A DNA stretch of 64,000 bases. Source: Oceanospirillum sp048264105. GTDB lineage: Bacteria > Pseudomonadota > Gammaproteobacteria > Pseudomonadales > Halomonadaceae. Under the pieces are notes generated by a model, which had not been told where the DNA came from, searched no databases, and saw only the letters and a program-made list of their open reading frames with translations. Below are positions 24,692-32,153 of the stretch, in pieces. The translations under genes and the position numbers were made by a program. The stretch spans positions 124,001 to 188,000 of the forward strand of contig JBLXDJ010000004.1 of NCBI GenBank assembly GCA_048264105.1. The letters run 5' to 3'. How positions within the stretch are numbered: position 1 is the first letter of the stretch; every line of letters starts with the position of its first letter.

Positions 24692-25492
24692 TCAGGCCGG
24701 AATAAATACCGGTCCTGCTTCGGTTTCCAGTCGGCGTATCGGATGCTGATAGAGACGTTGGAGCTTTTCTTCCGTCAGCAGTTCCGCTTTATCGCCCATC
24801 TCAGGCCCGCTACCGTTTTCGTCGCATGGAAAAAGAAGAATCAGTTTGTCGCAGAAGCGCTGGGCCAGATTCAGGTCATGCAGGCTCATCAGCAGGGTGC
24901 CGGACTGAGCTTTCACTGAATCGATCAGCTGTTCGAGCAGACTGACCTGATGGTGCAGATCCAGATGGTTGGCCGGTTCGTCCAATAGCCAAACTTTGGG
25001 TTGCTGTACCATAAGGGTGGCAATTTTAAGGCGTTGGCGCTCGCCACCGGAGAGCTGATCGATATTGCGCTGGCAGTAGTGGGCGAGTCCCACCTGTTCC
25101 AGAGCGGCCATCGCCATCGCTTCGTCATCTCGGCTTTCCCAGCTGAACGCTCCCAGATGGGGATGACGTCCCTGCAGGGCAGTTTCCAGTACCGTAGCCG
25201 GAAATGCCGTGCTGTCATCCTGCAGCAGAAAGCCCAGCTGCTGTGCCCGTTGTCGGTTGCGGATGGTTTTCAGGGGCTGTCCGTTGAATTCAATATCACC
25301 CCGGTCGGCATCTCTGAGTCCGGCAAGGGTATGCAACAGAGTTGTCTTACCTGCACCATTCCCCCCCAGAATGCCCCAGATCTCACCGCTGTTCAGGGAT
25401 AGCTGCCAGTCGCGACACAGGATTTTGCCGCCAATACTGACGGTCAGATCGTGGCAGGCTAACAAGGTTTTTGGCTCGCTATTGTGTGTCAT
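24692..25492 (-). CDS. btuD: Vitamin B12 (FecCD-type) importer ATP-binding protein
   Basis: A 266-residue ABC ATPase for a siderophore/B12-type importer. Walker A GGNGAGKTT is at 43-51, the signature LSGGERQR at 147-154, Walker B VWLLDEP ends near 173, and the switch His is in SLHDLNLA. The true start is ATG 25492, which overlaps the btuC stop as ATGA. The same frame stays open far upstream across btuC, but that part is out of frame with the permease and is not a fusion. B12 as cargo is inferred from the BtuF-like binding protein in the same operon. Confidence 0.85.
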   Translation of the reverse strand: MTHNSEPKTLLACHDLTVSIGGKILCRDWQLSLNSGEIWGILGGNGAGKTTLLHTLAGLRDADRGDIEFNGQPLKTIRNRQRAQQLGFLLQDDSTAFPATVLETALQGRHPHLGAFSWESRDDEAMAMAALEQVGLAHYCQRNIDQLSGGERQRLKIATLMVQQPKVWLLDEPANHLDLHHQVSLLEQLIDSVKAQSGTLLMSLHDLNLAQRFCDKLILLFPCDENGSGPEMGDKAELLTEEKLQRLYQHPIRRLETEAGPVFIPA

Positions 25493-26544
25493 ACCGTCCC
25501 CCGATTGCTTTTCTGCAGTACCCAGAGGAAAACCGGCACGCCGATAAAGGCGGTAATGACTCCCACCGGTAGCTGTTGCGGCGCGATCAGGGTTCGGGCA
25601 AGGGTATCGGCTAATAAAAGCAGACAGGCCCCCGCCAGGGCGGTTGCGGGTAACAGCAGCCGATGGTCGGAACCCAGACTCAGACGCAGTATATGAGGCA
25701 CCACCAGCCCCAGAAAGCCGACGCTCCCTGCCTGCGTTACCGCTGAGGCGGTCAGTACCGATGCCAGCAGGTAGAGGGTGATCTGCAGAGGATAAACCGC
25801 AACCCCCAGCGCTTTCGCCTGCAGTTCGCCGCGCAGCATCATATTCAGCGGTCGTGCCAGCAGCGCGCTGATACCTAGGCTCAGCAGCAGGAAAAGTCCA
25901 TGCCAGCCGGGCAGGCTGGCGCGACTCAGATCGCCCATCAGCCAGAACAGCATACCGCGCAGCTGATTGTCTTCGCCGATGGAGAGCATAAAACTGATGA
26001 CTGCGCCCCAACCGGCCGCGGTGACCACACCGGTTAACAACAATCGGGACGGTGACCAGACCCCGCTGGCATGGGAGAGGCCAAACACCAGCAGCAGGTT
26101 TGTTAACGCGCCGACAAAGGCGCTGCCGGAGACCCAGAAGGTGCTCAAGCCCGTCATAATGCTGAACAGCGCACCAACAGCCGCACCACCTGAAACCCCC
26201 AGTACATAAGGGTCTGCCAACGGGTTGCGCAACAAAACCTGCATCAGACAACCGGCCAAAGCTAGCTCAGCCCCCACCACCAGTGCAGACAGTGCTCTGG
26301 GCAGACGCAGTTCGGTAATCACGGTGGCTGACAGGGTATTGGCCGGTTCCGGGGCAAGATCCAGCTGAAACAGCACCAGCTGCCAGAGATCCGTGGCGCT
26401 TACATTGATGCTGCCGGTCAGAAGGGAGAGCGCGAGACTCAGCAGGCAGGCCAGCGTCAGTCCCCCCAGCCAGAGAATGACCCGAAGTTTCTGCTGTTGG
26501 CTGTAACTCAGCGTTGTCTGATCAGAGGCGGAGGAGGGTGTCAC
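25489..26544 (-). CDS. btuC: Vitamin B12 (FecCD-type) importer permease
   Basis: A 351-residue inner-membrane permease with about ten hydrophobic helices. Family blocks are LRLPRALSALVVGAELALAG, RNPLADPYVLGVSGGAAVGA and the cytoplasmic coupling region GFLGLVVPHILR with the conserved Gly. It overlaps btuF by 4 nt upstream and btuD by 4 nt downstream, so all three are translationally coupled. The FecCD family also carries heme and siderophores; B12 is favoured because of the partner binding protein. Confidence 0.87.
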   Translation of the reverse strand: MTPSSASDQTTLSYSQQQKLRVILWLGGLTLACLLSLALSLLTGSINVSATDLWQLVLFQLDLAPEPANTLSATVITELRLPRALSALVVGAELALAGCLMQVLLRNPLADPYVLGVSGGAAVGALFSIMTGLSTFWVSGSAFVGALTNLLLVFGLSHASGVWSPSRLLLTGVVTAAGWGAVISFMLSIGEDNQLRGMLFWLMGDLSRASLPGWHGLFLLLSLGISALLARPLNMMLRGELQAKALGVAVYPLQITLYLLASVLTASAVTQAGSVGFLGLVVPHILRLSLGSDHRLLLPATALAGACLLLLADTLARTLIAPQQLPVGVITAFIGVPVFLWVLQKSNRGTV

Positions 26545-27524
26545 AGCTCAGAGTCCATGGTGTGTCGGGTCTGATCCAGCTGCTGACAGAGACGTTCTGC
26601 GCCCAGCAGTACCCGCACGGTCTGGCGTTGAATATGACCCGGGGGTACAAAATGCAGCTGACGATTTTTAACCGCATTGATCGCCGGCCACTTTAGCCAT
26701 TCGTCCAGCCATTCCGGGCGCTCGATACCCATGCCACTGGCGATGATGGCATCAGGATTGGCTTTCAGCACGGCCTCCACCCCGATGCGGGGGGCAATGG
26801 TCTCCAGATCCGCAAAGACGTTGCGGCCACCACAGGCTTCAATCACCTGATTGATCAGGTTTTCTTTGTTAATGGTAACCAGAGGCTGATTCCAGACCTG
26901 ATAGAAAACCTTCACGGTCTCTTTGTGCTGATAGCGGCTTTTGAGCTGATCCAGTGTCTGGCGAAAGCGTTGAGCTTCATCATTGGCGATGTTGCTGGTG
27001 CCGGCCATCTGCCCGAAGCGCTCAAGAGTGGTGGGAATCTGCTCAAGAAAACGGGTTTCGGTGATATAAACTGGCACCCTCAACTGGCGCAGTTTCTCCA
27101 GTGCTGCCGGATGATTGCCGCTTTTCCAGCCGATCACCAGATCCGGTTTCAGTGCCAGAATCCGTTCGATATCCAGCTGAGTGTAGCCGCCGACTCTGGG
27201 CAGAGTCTTTGCGGCTTCCGGGTAATCACTGTAATCCACGGCGGCGACCACTTTGTCACCGGCTCCGGCTGAGAAGAGTAGCTCGGTTACGCTGGGGGCC
27301 AGGCTCACAATCCGTTGAGCAGGCTGATGCAGGCGAACACTATTGTGCAGGTCATCCTGAAGTGTGATTTCAGTATTCAGGGAAGAGGCCAGCGCTGCGG
27401 CAGGCGTTAACGCGATCAGTGAGTACACTAACGTCCGCAGGGTATTTCGTGTCTTTTTCAGGAAGCCGAAGCGATAGGTCAGAAGCGGGTTAAGCAGGGC
27501 ACTCGTGTTCACGAAAACGTCCAT
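26541..27524 (-). CDS. btuF: Cobalamin-binding periplasmic protein
   Basis: A 327-residue periplasmic binding protein of the helical-backbone class. The RIVSLAPSVTELLFSAGAG opening, VDYSDYPEAAK, GYTQLDIERILALKPDLVI and NQVIEACGGRNVF blocks match BtuF rather than siderophore binders. An apparently long signal region ends near LTPAAALAS (about residue 46); no ribosome site precedes the ATG at 27524, so a later start is possible. It leads the btuFCD operon. I find no cobalamin riboswitch in the upstream 235 nt. No btuB or cobalamin synthesis genes are in the window. Confidence 0.83.
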   Translation of the reverse strand: MDVFVNTSALLNPLLTYRFGFLKKTRNTLRTLVYSLIALTPAAALASSLNTEITLQDDLHNSVRLHQPAQRIVSLAPSVTELLFSAGAGDKVVAAVDYSDYPEAAKTLPRVGGYTQLDIERILALKPDLVIGWKSGNHPAALEKLRQLRVPVYITETRFLEQIPTTLERFGQMAGTSNIANDEAQRFRQTLDQLKSRYQHKETVKVFYQVWNQPLVTINKENLINQVIEACGGRNVFADLETIAPRIGVEAVLKANPDAIIASGMGIERPEWLDEWLKWPAINAVKNRQLHFVPPGHIQRQTVRVLLGAERLCQQLDQTRHTMDSEL

Positions 27525-27715
27525 TATTCAGTCAAAGAGATCCCGCCCTTGGTATAAAAAAGCCCTTTTCAGATGAGCTACCGGCGGTAAAGGTGGCAAG
27601 TTTAGCAAGATCGGTTGATGGCTGCACAAAAAGCGCACAGAGGCTGGTGATAGCCAGAGAGAAGAGGCAGAGCGGCAGCTGTTTATAACGGCAAAAAAAT
27701 GGTTATAACAGGCAT

Positions 27716-27743
27716 AAAAAAACGGCCCGCAGGCCGTTTTTTT
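27716..27743. terminator. Bidirectional-looking terminator after the lysine-rich gene
   Basis: A run of A followed by ACGGCC pairs with GGCCGT and T7 around CGCA; total stem 12 bp (27716-27727 with 27732-27743). It lies 18 nt after the stop of the minus-strand 38-residue gene and separates it from btuF. Confidence 0.85.
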
Positions 27744-27760
27744 AAGCACAAAACTAAAAC

Positions 27761-27877
27761 TTACTTAGCTTTTTTCAGCGCTTTTTTCAGTTTTTTCACT
27801 TTGCTTTCGTGCTTCTCGATCTTAGCTTCGCGTGCTTTGATCTCTTTTTTAACTTCTTTCTTAGCTACCTTAGCCAT
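27761..27877 (-). CDS. 38-residue lysine-rich basic protein
   Basis: A very short gene with an ideal ribosome site (AAGGAG, 7 nt before the ATG) and its own strong terminator. The product has 17 Lys among 38 residues with regularly spaced Lys pairs (KKEVKKEIKA, KVKKLKKALKKAK), a few Glu, one His, and no Cys, Pro, aromatic residue or signal peptide. It should form one long, strongly cationic amphipathic helix. It recalls histone H1-like and nucleic-acid-binding tails, or a ribosome-associated peptide. I do not recognise the family; nucleic-acid binding is inference from charge alone. Confidence 0.75.
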   Translation of the reverse strand: MAKVAKKEVKKEIKAREAKIEKHESKVKKLKKALKKAK

Positions 27878-27993
27878 GGTATTGCTCCTTCAGATGAGTA
27901 CGGCGATAAGCGCACGTACTTTAATAAACGCTGGCTGACCTTAACGAACGGATCATTAAGCCAGAGCGATTGTGTTACAGAACATCAGCGGTA

Positions 27994-28176
27994 TCAGACC
28001 GAAGCCTGATCATCAGCTGTTTTATGTTCTGCCAGAAAACTGCGTATAAAACGTCGGACTTCCCTGGCGGCGCTGGTATCCAGCTCATCACATAAAGAGA
28101 CAAACTCATCTCTTTCGTCTTTATTGATCCGGATAATCAGCTGGCTGTTCTTTTTCTTCTTTTTGTCCAGCGGCAT
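27994..28176 (-). CDS. Ribbon-helix-helix DNA-binding protein
   Basis: A 60-residue protein with a lysine-rich arm (DKKKKKNS), a beta-strand SQLIIRINKDE and two helices (RDEFVSLCDELD and SAAREVRRFIRSFLAE). This is the classical ribbon-helix-helix (Arc/CopG-like) layout, in which the strand pair of a dimer reads DNA. An AGGG lies 8 nt before the ATG. No toxin gene follows: the next gene downstream is the lysine-rich 38-mer, 117 nt away. It may regulate itself through the inverted repeat at 28208. Confidence 0.7.
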   Translation of the reverse strand: MPLDKKKKKNSQLIIRINKDERDEFVSLCDELDTSAAREVRRFIRSFLAEHKTADDQASV

Positions 28177-28207
28177 AGCAAAGCCCTGCCTGTTTCAGTA
28201 TTGAATA

Positions 28208-28237
28208 TCGTTGTGATATGCAATGTATATACAACGA
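28208..28237. promoter_or_regulatory. Inverted repeat upstream of the ribbon-helix-helix gene
   Basis: TCGTTGT (28208-28214) and ACAACGA (28231-28237) are perfect inverted arms with a 16-nt AT-rich spacer, 32 nt upstream of the ATG. The position fits an autoregulatory operator. Confidence 0.4.
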
Positions 28238-28380
28238 CAATACGTTTCGCGCTTAGCAAGGTCAAATGACAATTTGATGACAGATCGGGTTTGAGGCCGA
28301 AGAACTGACCTGAAACAGCCAGGATACCGGTGGGTAACAAGGGTTAACGGCCAGGCTGATACGGTAGGGTAGGAAAGGAA

Positions 28381-28410
28381 GCCGAAAGCCGGTCTGTGGC
28401 GGCTTTCGGC
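28381..28410 (-). terminator. Intrinsic terminator of nth
   Basis: GCCGAAAGCCG and CGGCTTTCGGC form a perfect 11-bp stem with an 8-nt loop. On the minus strand a TTCCTTTCC tract follows, 23 nt past the nth stop. Confidence 0.65.
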
Positions 28411-28433
28411 GGGAGATAGTTGCCCCTGAGAGA

Positions 28434-29069
28434 TCAGATCTCGGTCTTCTCTTTGAACTCACACAGGTCTTCGATCAGGCAGGAACCGCAGCGGGGCTTG
28501 CGGGCCACACAGGTGTAACGGCCGTGGAGGATCAGCCAGTGGTGAATATCCAGCTTGAACTCCTTCGGCACATGGCGCAGTAGCTTCTGCTCCACCTCAT
28601 CGACATTTTTACCCTTGGCGATACCGGTCCGGTTCGACACCCGGAAGATATGTGTATCCACAGCGATGGTGGGCTGACCAAACGCAGTATTCAGCACCAC
28701 ATTCGCGGTTTTACGGCCGACACCGGGCAGCGCTTCCAGATCCTTACGGTTTTGCGGAACTTCGCCGTTATGCTTATCCAGCAGAATCCGGCAGGTCTTG
28801 ATGGTGTTCTCGGCCTTACTGTTAAACAGGCCGATGGTTTTGATGTACTCCTTCAGACCATCAACACCCAGGTCATAAATCGCCTGAGGCGTGTTGGCCA
28901 CCGGATAGAGCTTATCGGTTGCCTTGTTAACGCCAACATCCGTTGCCTGTGCCGACAGAAGGACCGCAATCAGCAGTTCAAAGGGGGTGGAGTAGTTCAG
29001 TTCTGTCGTCGGGTTGGGGTTGTCATCCCGCAGGCGGGAGAAAATCTCATAGCGTTTTTCAGCATTCAT
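28434..29069 (-). CDS. nth: Endonuclease III (DNA glycosylase/AP lyase)
   Basis: A 211-residue base-excision repair enzyme that removes oxidised pyrimidines and nicks abasic sites. The helix-hairpin-helix LPGVGRKTANVVLN (near 113) supplies the Schiff-base Lys, VDTHIFRVSNR near 137 the catalytic Asp, and four C-terminal Cys in a C-x6-C-x2-C-x5-C pattern bind the [4Fe-4S] cluster. Length is standard. In many gammaproteobacteria nth directly follows rnfE; here it is about 12 kb beyond rnfE in the same orientation. Confidence 0.95.
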   Translation of the reverse strand: MNAEKRYEIFSRLRDDNPNPTTELNYSTPFELLIAVLLSAQATDVGVNKATDKLYPVANTPQAIYDLGVDGLKEYIKTIGLFNSKAENTIKTCRILLDKHNGEVPQNRKDLEALPGVGRKTANVVLNTAFGQPTIAVDTHIFRVSNRTGIAKGKNVDEVEQKLLRHVPKEFKLDIHHWLILHGRYTCVARKPRCGSCLIEDLCEFKEKTEI

Positions 29070-29195
29070 AGCGGATGGCGTTCCAGAAGCTCATGATTGA
29101 TCATTATGTCGGGCGCTATTATTTCAGCCTGCCTGCGGATTGCCAAGTTCGTGCCGGTTTTGGTTTTAATTAGCGACGGGATTGAATATTGAATT

Positions 29196-29218
29196 GAAAT
29201 GTTATGTTGTAACATTTC
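29196..29218. promoter_or_regulatory. zrgA: Zur box upstream of the zinc-uptake operon
   Basis: A 23-bp palindrome with perfect 9-bp arms GAAATGTTA and TAACATTTC around TGTTG. It matches the gammaproteobacterial Zur operator pattern as I know it (GAAATGTTA...TAACATTTC). It lies 122 nt upstream of the zrgA ATG. This predicts repression by zinc-loaded Zur. Confidence 0.85.
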
Positions 29219-29339
29219 ATTTTTTATTTTATAACTCTCTGCCTCTTTTAACACTGTGTATCAATAACCTTCTGTAATTCAGACGCTGAATTTTATACTC
29301 TCGCGTGCACTGCAGGATGTTGGCCCGAAAGGATGACTT

Positions 29340-30059
29340 ATGAACCCCGTATCTCTTTATTTCCGTCGAAATTCCCGTTTCAGCCGCTCTGTACCGCTTA
29401 AAGCGACGCTGCCGATTCTGATGGCGTTGGCGACACCTTTGCAGGCTGGTTCTGATGTTGACCTGAGCGCCCATGAGCATGGCGTGGCAAACCTTACCCT
29501 CGCTCAGGATGGCAAAGAGATCAGCATCAGCTTTTCTGCTGCGGCAGACAGTGTGATCGGTTATGAGCATGCGCCCGGTAATGAGAAAGAGGTGGAAGCG
29601 CTGCATCATGCGGAGGAAGTGCTTTATCATCCTGAAAAATGGCTGACGCTGCCGGTGAGCTGTGAAATGGAAGAGCGTGAGGTGTCCTTGCCGTTTCTGT
29701 CTGCCGACGGTCATAAAGAACGCCACCATGCCGATGAGCATGATGAACACGGCCACGATGATCATGATGAGCATGGTCATGACGAGCATCATGACGGGAA
29801 AGAACACGCTGCCCACGACGACCATAAACACGAAGACCATGACGAGCACGAACATGATCATGACGGGCATGAACATGAAGGCGGTCACGTCGATGTGGAA
29901 GCCAGTTACACCTTCCATTGTGACAGTGAACAGGCATCGCCACTGGAGCTGAAACTGTTCAGCCAGTTGCCGTATCTGGAACTGCTGCGCATTGAAGCGG
30001 TCTCTGAGCGTACTGTTGTGGTCACCGAGCGTGAAGGAGATGGAAAACTTGAGTGGTAA
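29340..30059 (+). CDS. zrgA: ZrgA-like periplasmic zinc-binding protein (DUF2796)
   Basis: A 239-residue secreted protein (signal ends near LQAGS, about residue 37). It starts with the conserved SAHEHGVANLTLA block and carries a His/Asp/Glu-rich loop at about 125-183 with some 22 His, the hallmark of periplasmic zinc scavengers. The C-terminal YTFHCDSEQ...LFSQLPYLE block is typical of DUF2796/ZrgA. In Vibrio cholerae the zrg genes form a Zur-regulated zinc uptake system. ATG 29340 has AAGGA 6 nt upstream. First gene of a four-gene operon behind a Zur box; its end overlaps the ATPase gene. Confidence 0.88.
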   Translation: MNPVSLYFRRNSRFSRSVPLKATLPILMALATPLQAGSDVDLSAHEHGVANLTLAQDGKEISISFSAAADSVIGYEHAPGNEKEVEALHHAEEVLYHPEKWLTLPVSCEMEEREVSLPFLSADGHKERHHADEHDEHGHDDHDEHGHDEHHDGKEHAAHDDHKHEDHDEHEHDHDGHEHEGGHVDVEASYTFHCDSEQASPLELKLFSQLPYLELLRIEAVSERTVVVTEREGDGKLEW

Positions 30060-30798
30060 GGCGTTAAACGATAAGACCATTATCGATCTGCAACATATTA
30101 GCTTTGCCTGGCCCGGACAGGGTCAGGCCGCCCTTGAGATTGACGCTTTCCGGCTGAATGCCGGCGAGCGTCTCTTCGTTTATGGCCCCAGCGGTTGCGG
30201 CAAAAGTACGCTGTTATCCTTGCTGGCCGGTGTGGTGGTGCCGCAAACGGGTCATATCGCTATTGCTGGTCAGCAAATTGAAGGCTTGAGTGCCGCCAAA
30301 CGGGATCATTTCCGGGCGGATCATATCGGGCTGGTGTTTCAGCAGTTTAATCTGCTGCCGTATCTCAATGTGCTGGATAACGTCACTTTGGCCTGCGATT
30401 TTTCCCGTCAGCGGGTCGCAAATCTGAAACAGGCTAAGGTTAGCGCCCTGGATGAGGCGAAGCGCCTGCTGAACCGCTTGCTGCTGCCGGAATCGCTCTG
30501 GACGCAATCGGTGATGAACCTGAGTATCGGCCAGCAGCAGCGGGTGGCTGTCGCCCGTGCTCTTATCGGTGCGCCGGATCTGATTATTGCTGATGAGCCG
30601 ACTTCGGCGCTGGATCGTGAAAGCCGGGATCAGTTTCTGCAACTGCTGATGACAGAAACCGAGCAAAGCGGCAGCTCGCTGGTGTTTGTCAGCCATGATG
30701 ATGGCCTTAAAGCTCACTTTGACCGGCATCTGCATCTGCCCAGCCTGAACCGTGCCTTATCCGCAGGTTCTGCTCATTCGCAGGAGGCAAACCGATGA
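30040..30798 (+). CDS. Zrg-like ABC transporter ATP-binding protein
   Basis: A 252-residue ATPase of the LolD/MacB (MacAB-FtsX) type rather than the ZnuC type. Walker A GPSGCGKST is near 51, the Q-loop VFQQFNLLPYLNVLDNV near 98, the signature variant LSIGQQQR near 163 and Walker B LIIADEPTSALD near 185. The start is uncertain: ATG 30040 abuts the AAGGAG site, whereas TTG 30049 sits 9 nt from it. Either start overlaps the end of zrgA. It pairs with the FtsX-type permease that follows with a 4-nt overlap. Confidence 0.82.
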   Translation: MENLSGKALNDKTIIDLQHISFAWPGQGQAALEIDAFRLNAGERLFVYGPSGCGKSTLLSLLAGVVVPQTGHIAIAGQQIEGLSAAKRDHFRADHIGLVFQQFNLLPYLNVLDNVTLACDFSRQRVANLKQAKVSALDEAKRLLNRLLLPESLWTQSVMNLSIGQQQRVAVARALIGAPDLIIADEPTSALDRESRDQFLQLLMTETEQSGSSLVFVSHDDGLKAHFDRHLHLPSLNRALSAGSAHSQEANR

Positions 30799-32105
30799 CA
30801 CTTAATCTGCCAACGCTGCTGCGACTCTCCTTTAAAAGTCTTGTGAATCGTCGGCTGACGGTTTTTCTTTCGGTACTGACCATCGCCTTCAGTGTCGCTT
30901 TGCTGCTGACCGTTGAGCGGGTGCGTACCGAAGCCCGCACCAGTTTTAATCAGACCATCTCTGGAACGGATCTGATCGTGGGTGCTCCCAGTGGTGATAT
31001 TCAGTTGCTGCTCTATTCCGTTTTTCAGCTGGGCAACGCCAGCGCCAATATGAGCTGGCAAGCTGCTCAGGAGATCGCCGCCATGCCGGAAGTCGCCTGG
31101 ACACTGCCTCTGGCGCTGGGGGATTCCCATAAAGGCTATCGGGTGATGGGCACCGACGCTGCTTATTTTGACCACTACAAATATGGCCGCAAGCAGGCGC
31201 TGCGCTTTAACGATGGTGAGCGTTTTGCTGATCTTTATCAGGCGGTGATCGGTGCTGAAGTGGCGCAGAAGCTCGGTTATAAGGTGGGTGACAAGATAGT
31301 GATCGCTCACGGCATGGGGCGGCACAGTTTCAAAGAACACGATGATAAACCTTTCACTCTGGTGGGGGTGCTGGAGCGCACCGGAACGCCGGTGGATCGT
31401 TCGGTGCTGGTTAGCCTGCAAAGCATTGAGGCGATCCATATCGGTTGGGGTAAACCGGCATTAAGTGATATTCGTGCCCGCTTTGCCGAGAAACAGGGGC
31501 AAACGGTACAGCCGGATGCCGAACAGTTACAGCCGGAGGCGATTACCGCGCTTCTGGTTGGGGTGAAAAAGAAAACACAGCTCTTTAAAGTGCAGCGCCG
31601 TATCAATGAAGGTGGTCAGGGACTGAGCATGGTCAGTGAACCCTTACAGGCGGTGATGCCTGCGGTGGCGCTGCAACAACTCTGGAAACTGGTCGGCGTG
31701 GCTGAAAATGCTCTGCTGGTTGTAGCCGGTTTTGTGGTGATCAGTGGCCTTGTGGGGCTGATGTCGGTCATTCTGACCGGGCTGAATGAGCGTCGCCGTG
31801 AGATCGCTATTTTACGGGCGATTGGCGCAAGACCGATGCAGGTGATGTTATTACTGGTGGCCGAGGCCTTTATCCTGACCCTGTTAGGCTTGCTGCTGGG
31901 GGCGGGGCTTTTCTATCTGTTACTGCTGGTGGCTGCGCCCTGGGTGTATGAGGTTTGGGGTATCTGGCTGCCGGTCGCCGGTTTTAGTTTGACCGAGCTG
32001 CAACTTCTTAGCATCATCGCCGCTGCGGGGCTATTCGTCGGACTCTGGCCGGGGTTGCGGGCTTACCGTATCTCGTTGGCAGAAGGTTTGTCGGTCCGCC
32101 TCTGA
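30795..32105 (+). CDS. Zrg-like FtsX/MacB-type permease
   Basis: A 436-residue membrane protein with one N-terminal helix (near 22-40), a large periplasmic region (about 45-300) and three C-terminal helices near 315, 350 and 400. The NERRREIAILRAIGARP segment is the FtsX-family coupling motif. Transporters of this topology (LolCE, MacB, FtsEX) are mechanotransmitters or extractors rather than channels, which is unusual for an apparent zinc-uptake operon. ATGA overlap with the ATPase gene indicates coupling. Confidence 0.82.
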   Translation: MTLNLPTLLRLSFKSLVNRRLTVFLSVLTIAFSVALLLTVERVRTEARTSFNQTISGTDLIVGAPSGDIQLLLYSVFQLGNASANMSWQAAQEIAAMPEVAWTLPLALGDSHKGYRVMGTDAAYFDHYKYGRKQALRFNDGERFADLYQAVIGAEVAQKLGYKVGDKIVIAHGMGRHSFKEHDDKPFTLVGVLERTGTPVDRSVLVSLQSIEAIHIGWGKPALSDIRARFAEKQGQTVQPDAEQLQPEAITALLVGVKKKTQLFKVQRRINEGGQGLSMVSEPLQAVMPAVALQQLWKLVGVAENALLVVAGFVVISGLVGLMSVILTGLNERRREIAILRAIGARPMQVMLLLVAEAFILTLLGLLLGAGLFYLLLLVAAPWVYEVWGIWLPVAGFSLTELQLLSIIAAAGLFVGLWPGLRAYRISLAEGLSVRL

Positions 32106-32153
32106 TGTAGGTTGAAGGTGTTGAAATTCGTAATGTGGAATAAGGATACAGGT

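Noticed and set aside
24692..26251. A continuous 519-codon frame that looks like an ABC ATPase with a long N-terminal extension
   Set aside because: The upstream half is the btuC permease read in the wrong frame; btuD has its own ATG at 25492 overlapping the btuC stop. It is not a fusion.
27528..27749. 73-codon minus-strand ORF upstream of btuF
   Set aside because: It starts inside the terminator of the Lys-rich gene, has no ribosome site and no recognisable sequence.
27525..27760. Possible cobalamin riboswitch upstream of btuF
   Set aside because: I could not find the conserved core sequences on the minus strand; only a terminator and AT-rich repeats are present.
27994..28176. Ribbon-helix-helix gene as antitoxin of a toxin-antitoxin pair
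   Set aside because: No adjacent toxin-sized gene on the same strand; the neighbours are nth and the 38-residue Lys-rich gene, which does not resemble a known toxin.
29527..29943. His-rich antisense frame over zrgA
   Set aside because: GAT/CAT-rich DNA of the His loop gives His-rich reading on both strands; zrgA itself has the signal peptide, ribosome site and family motifs.
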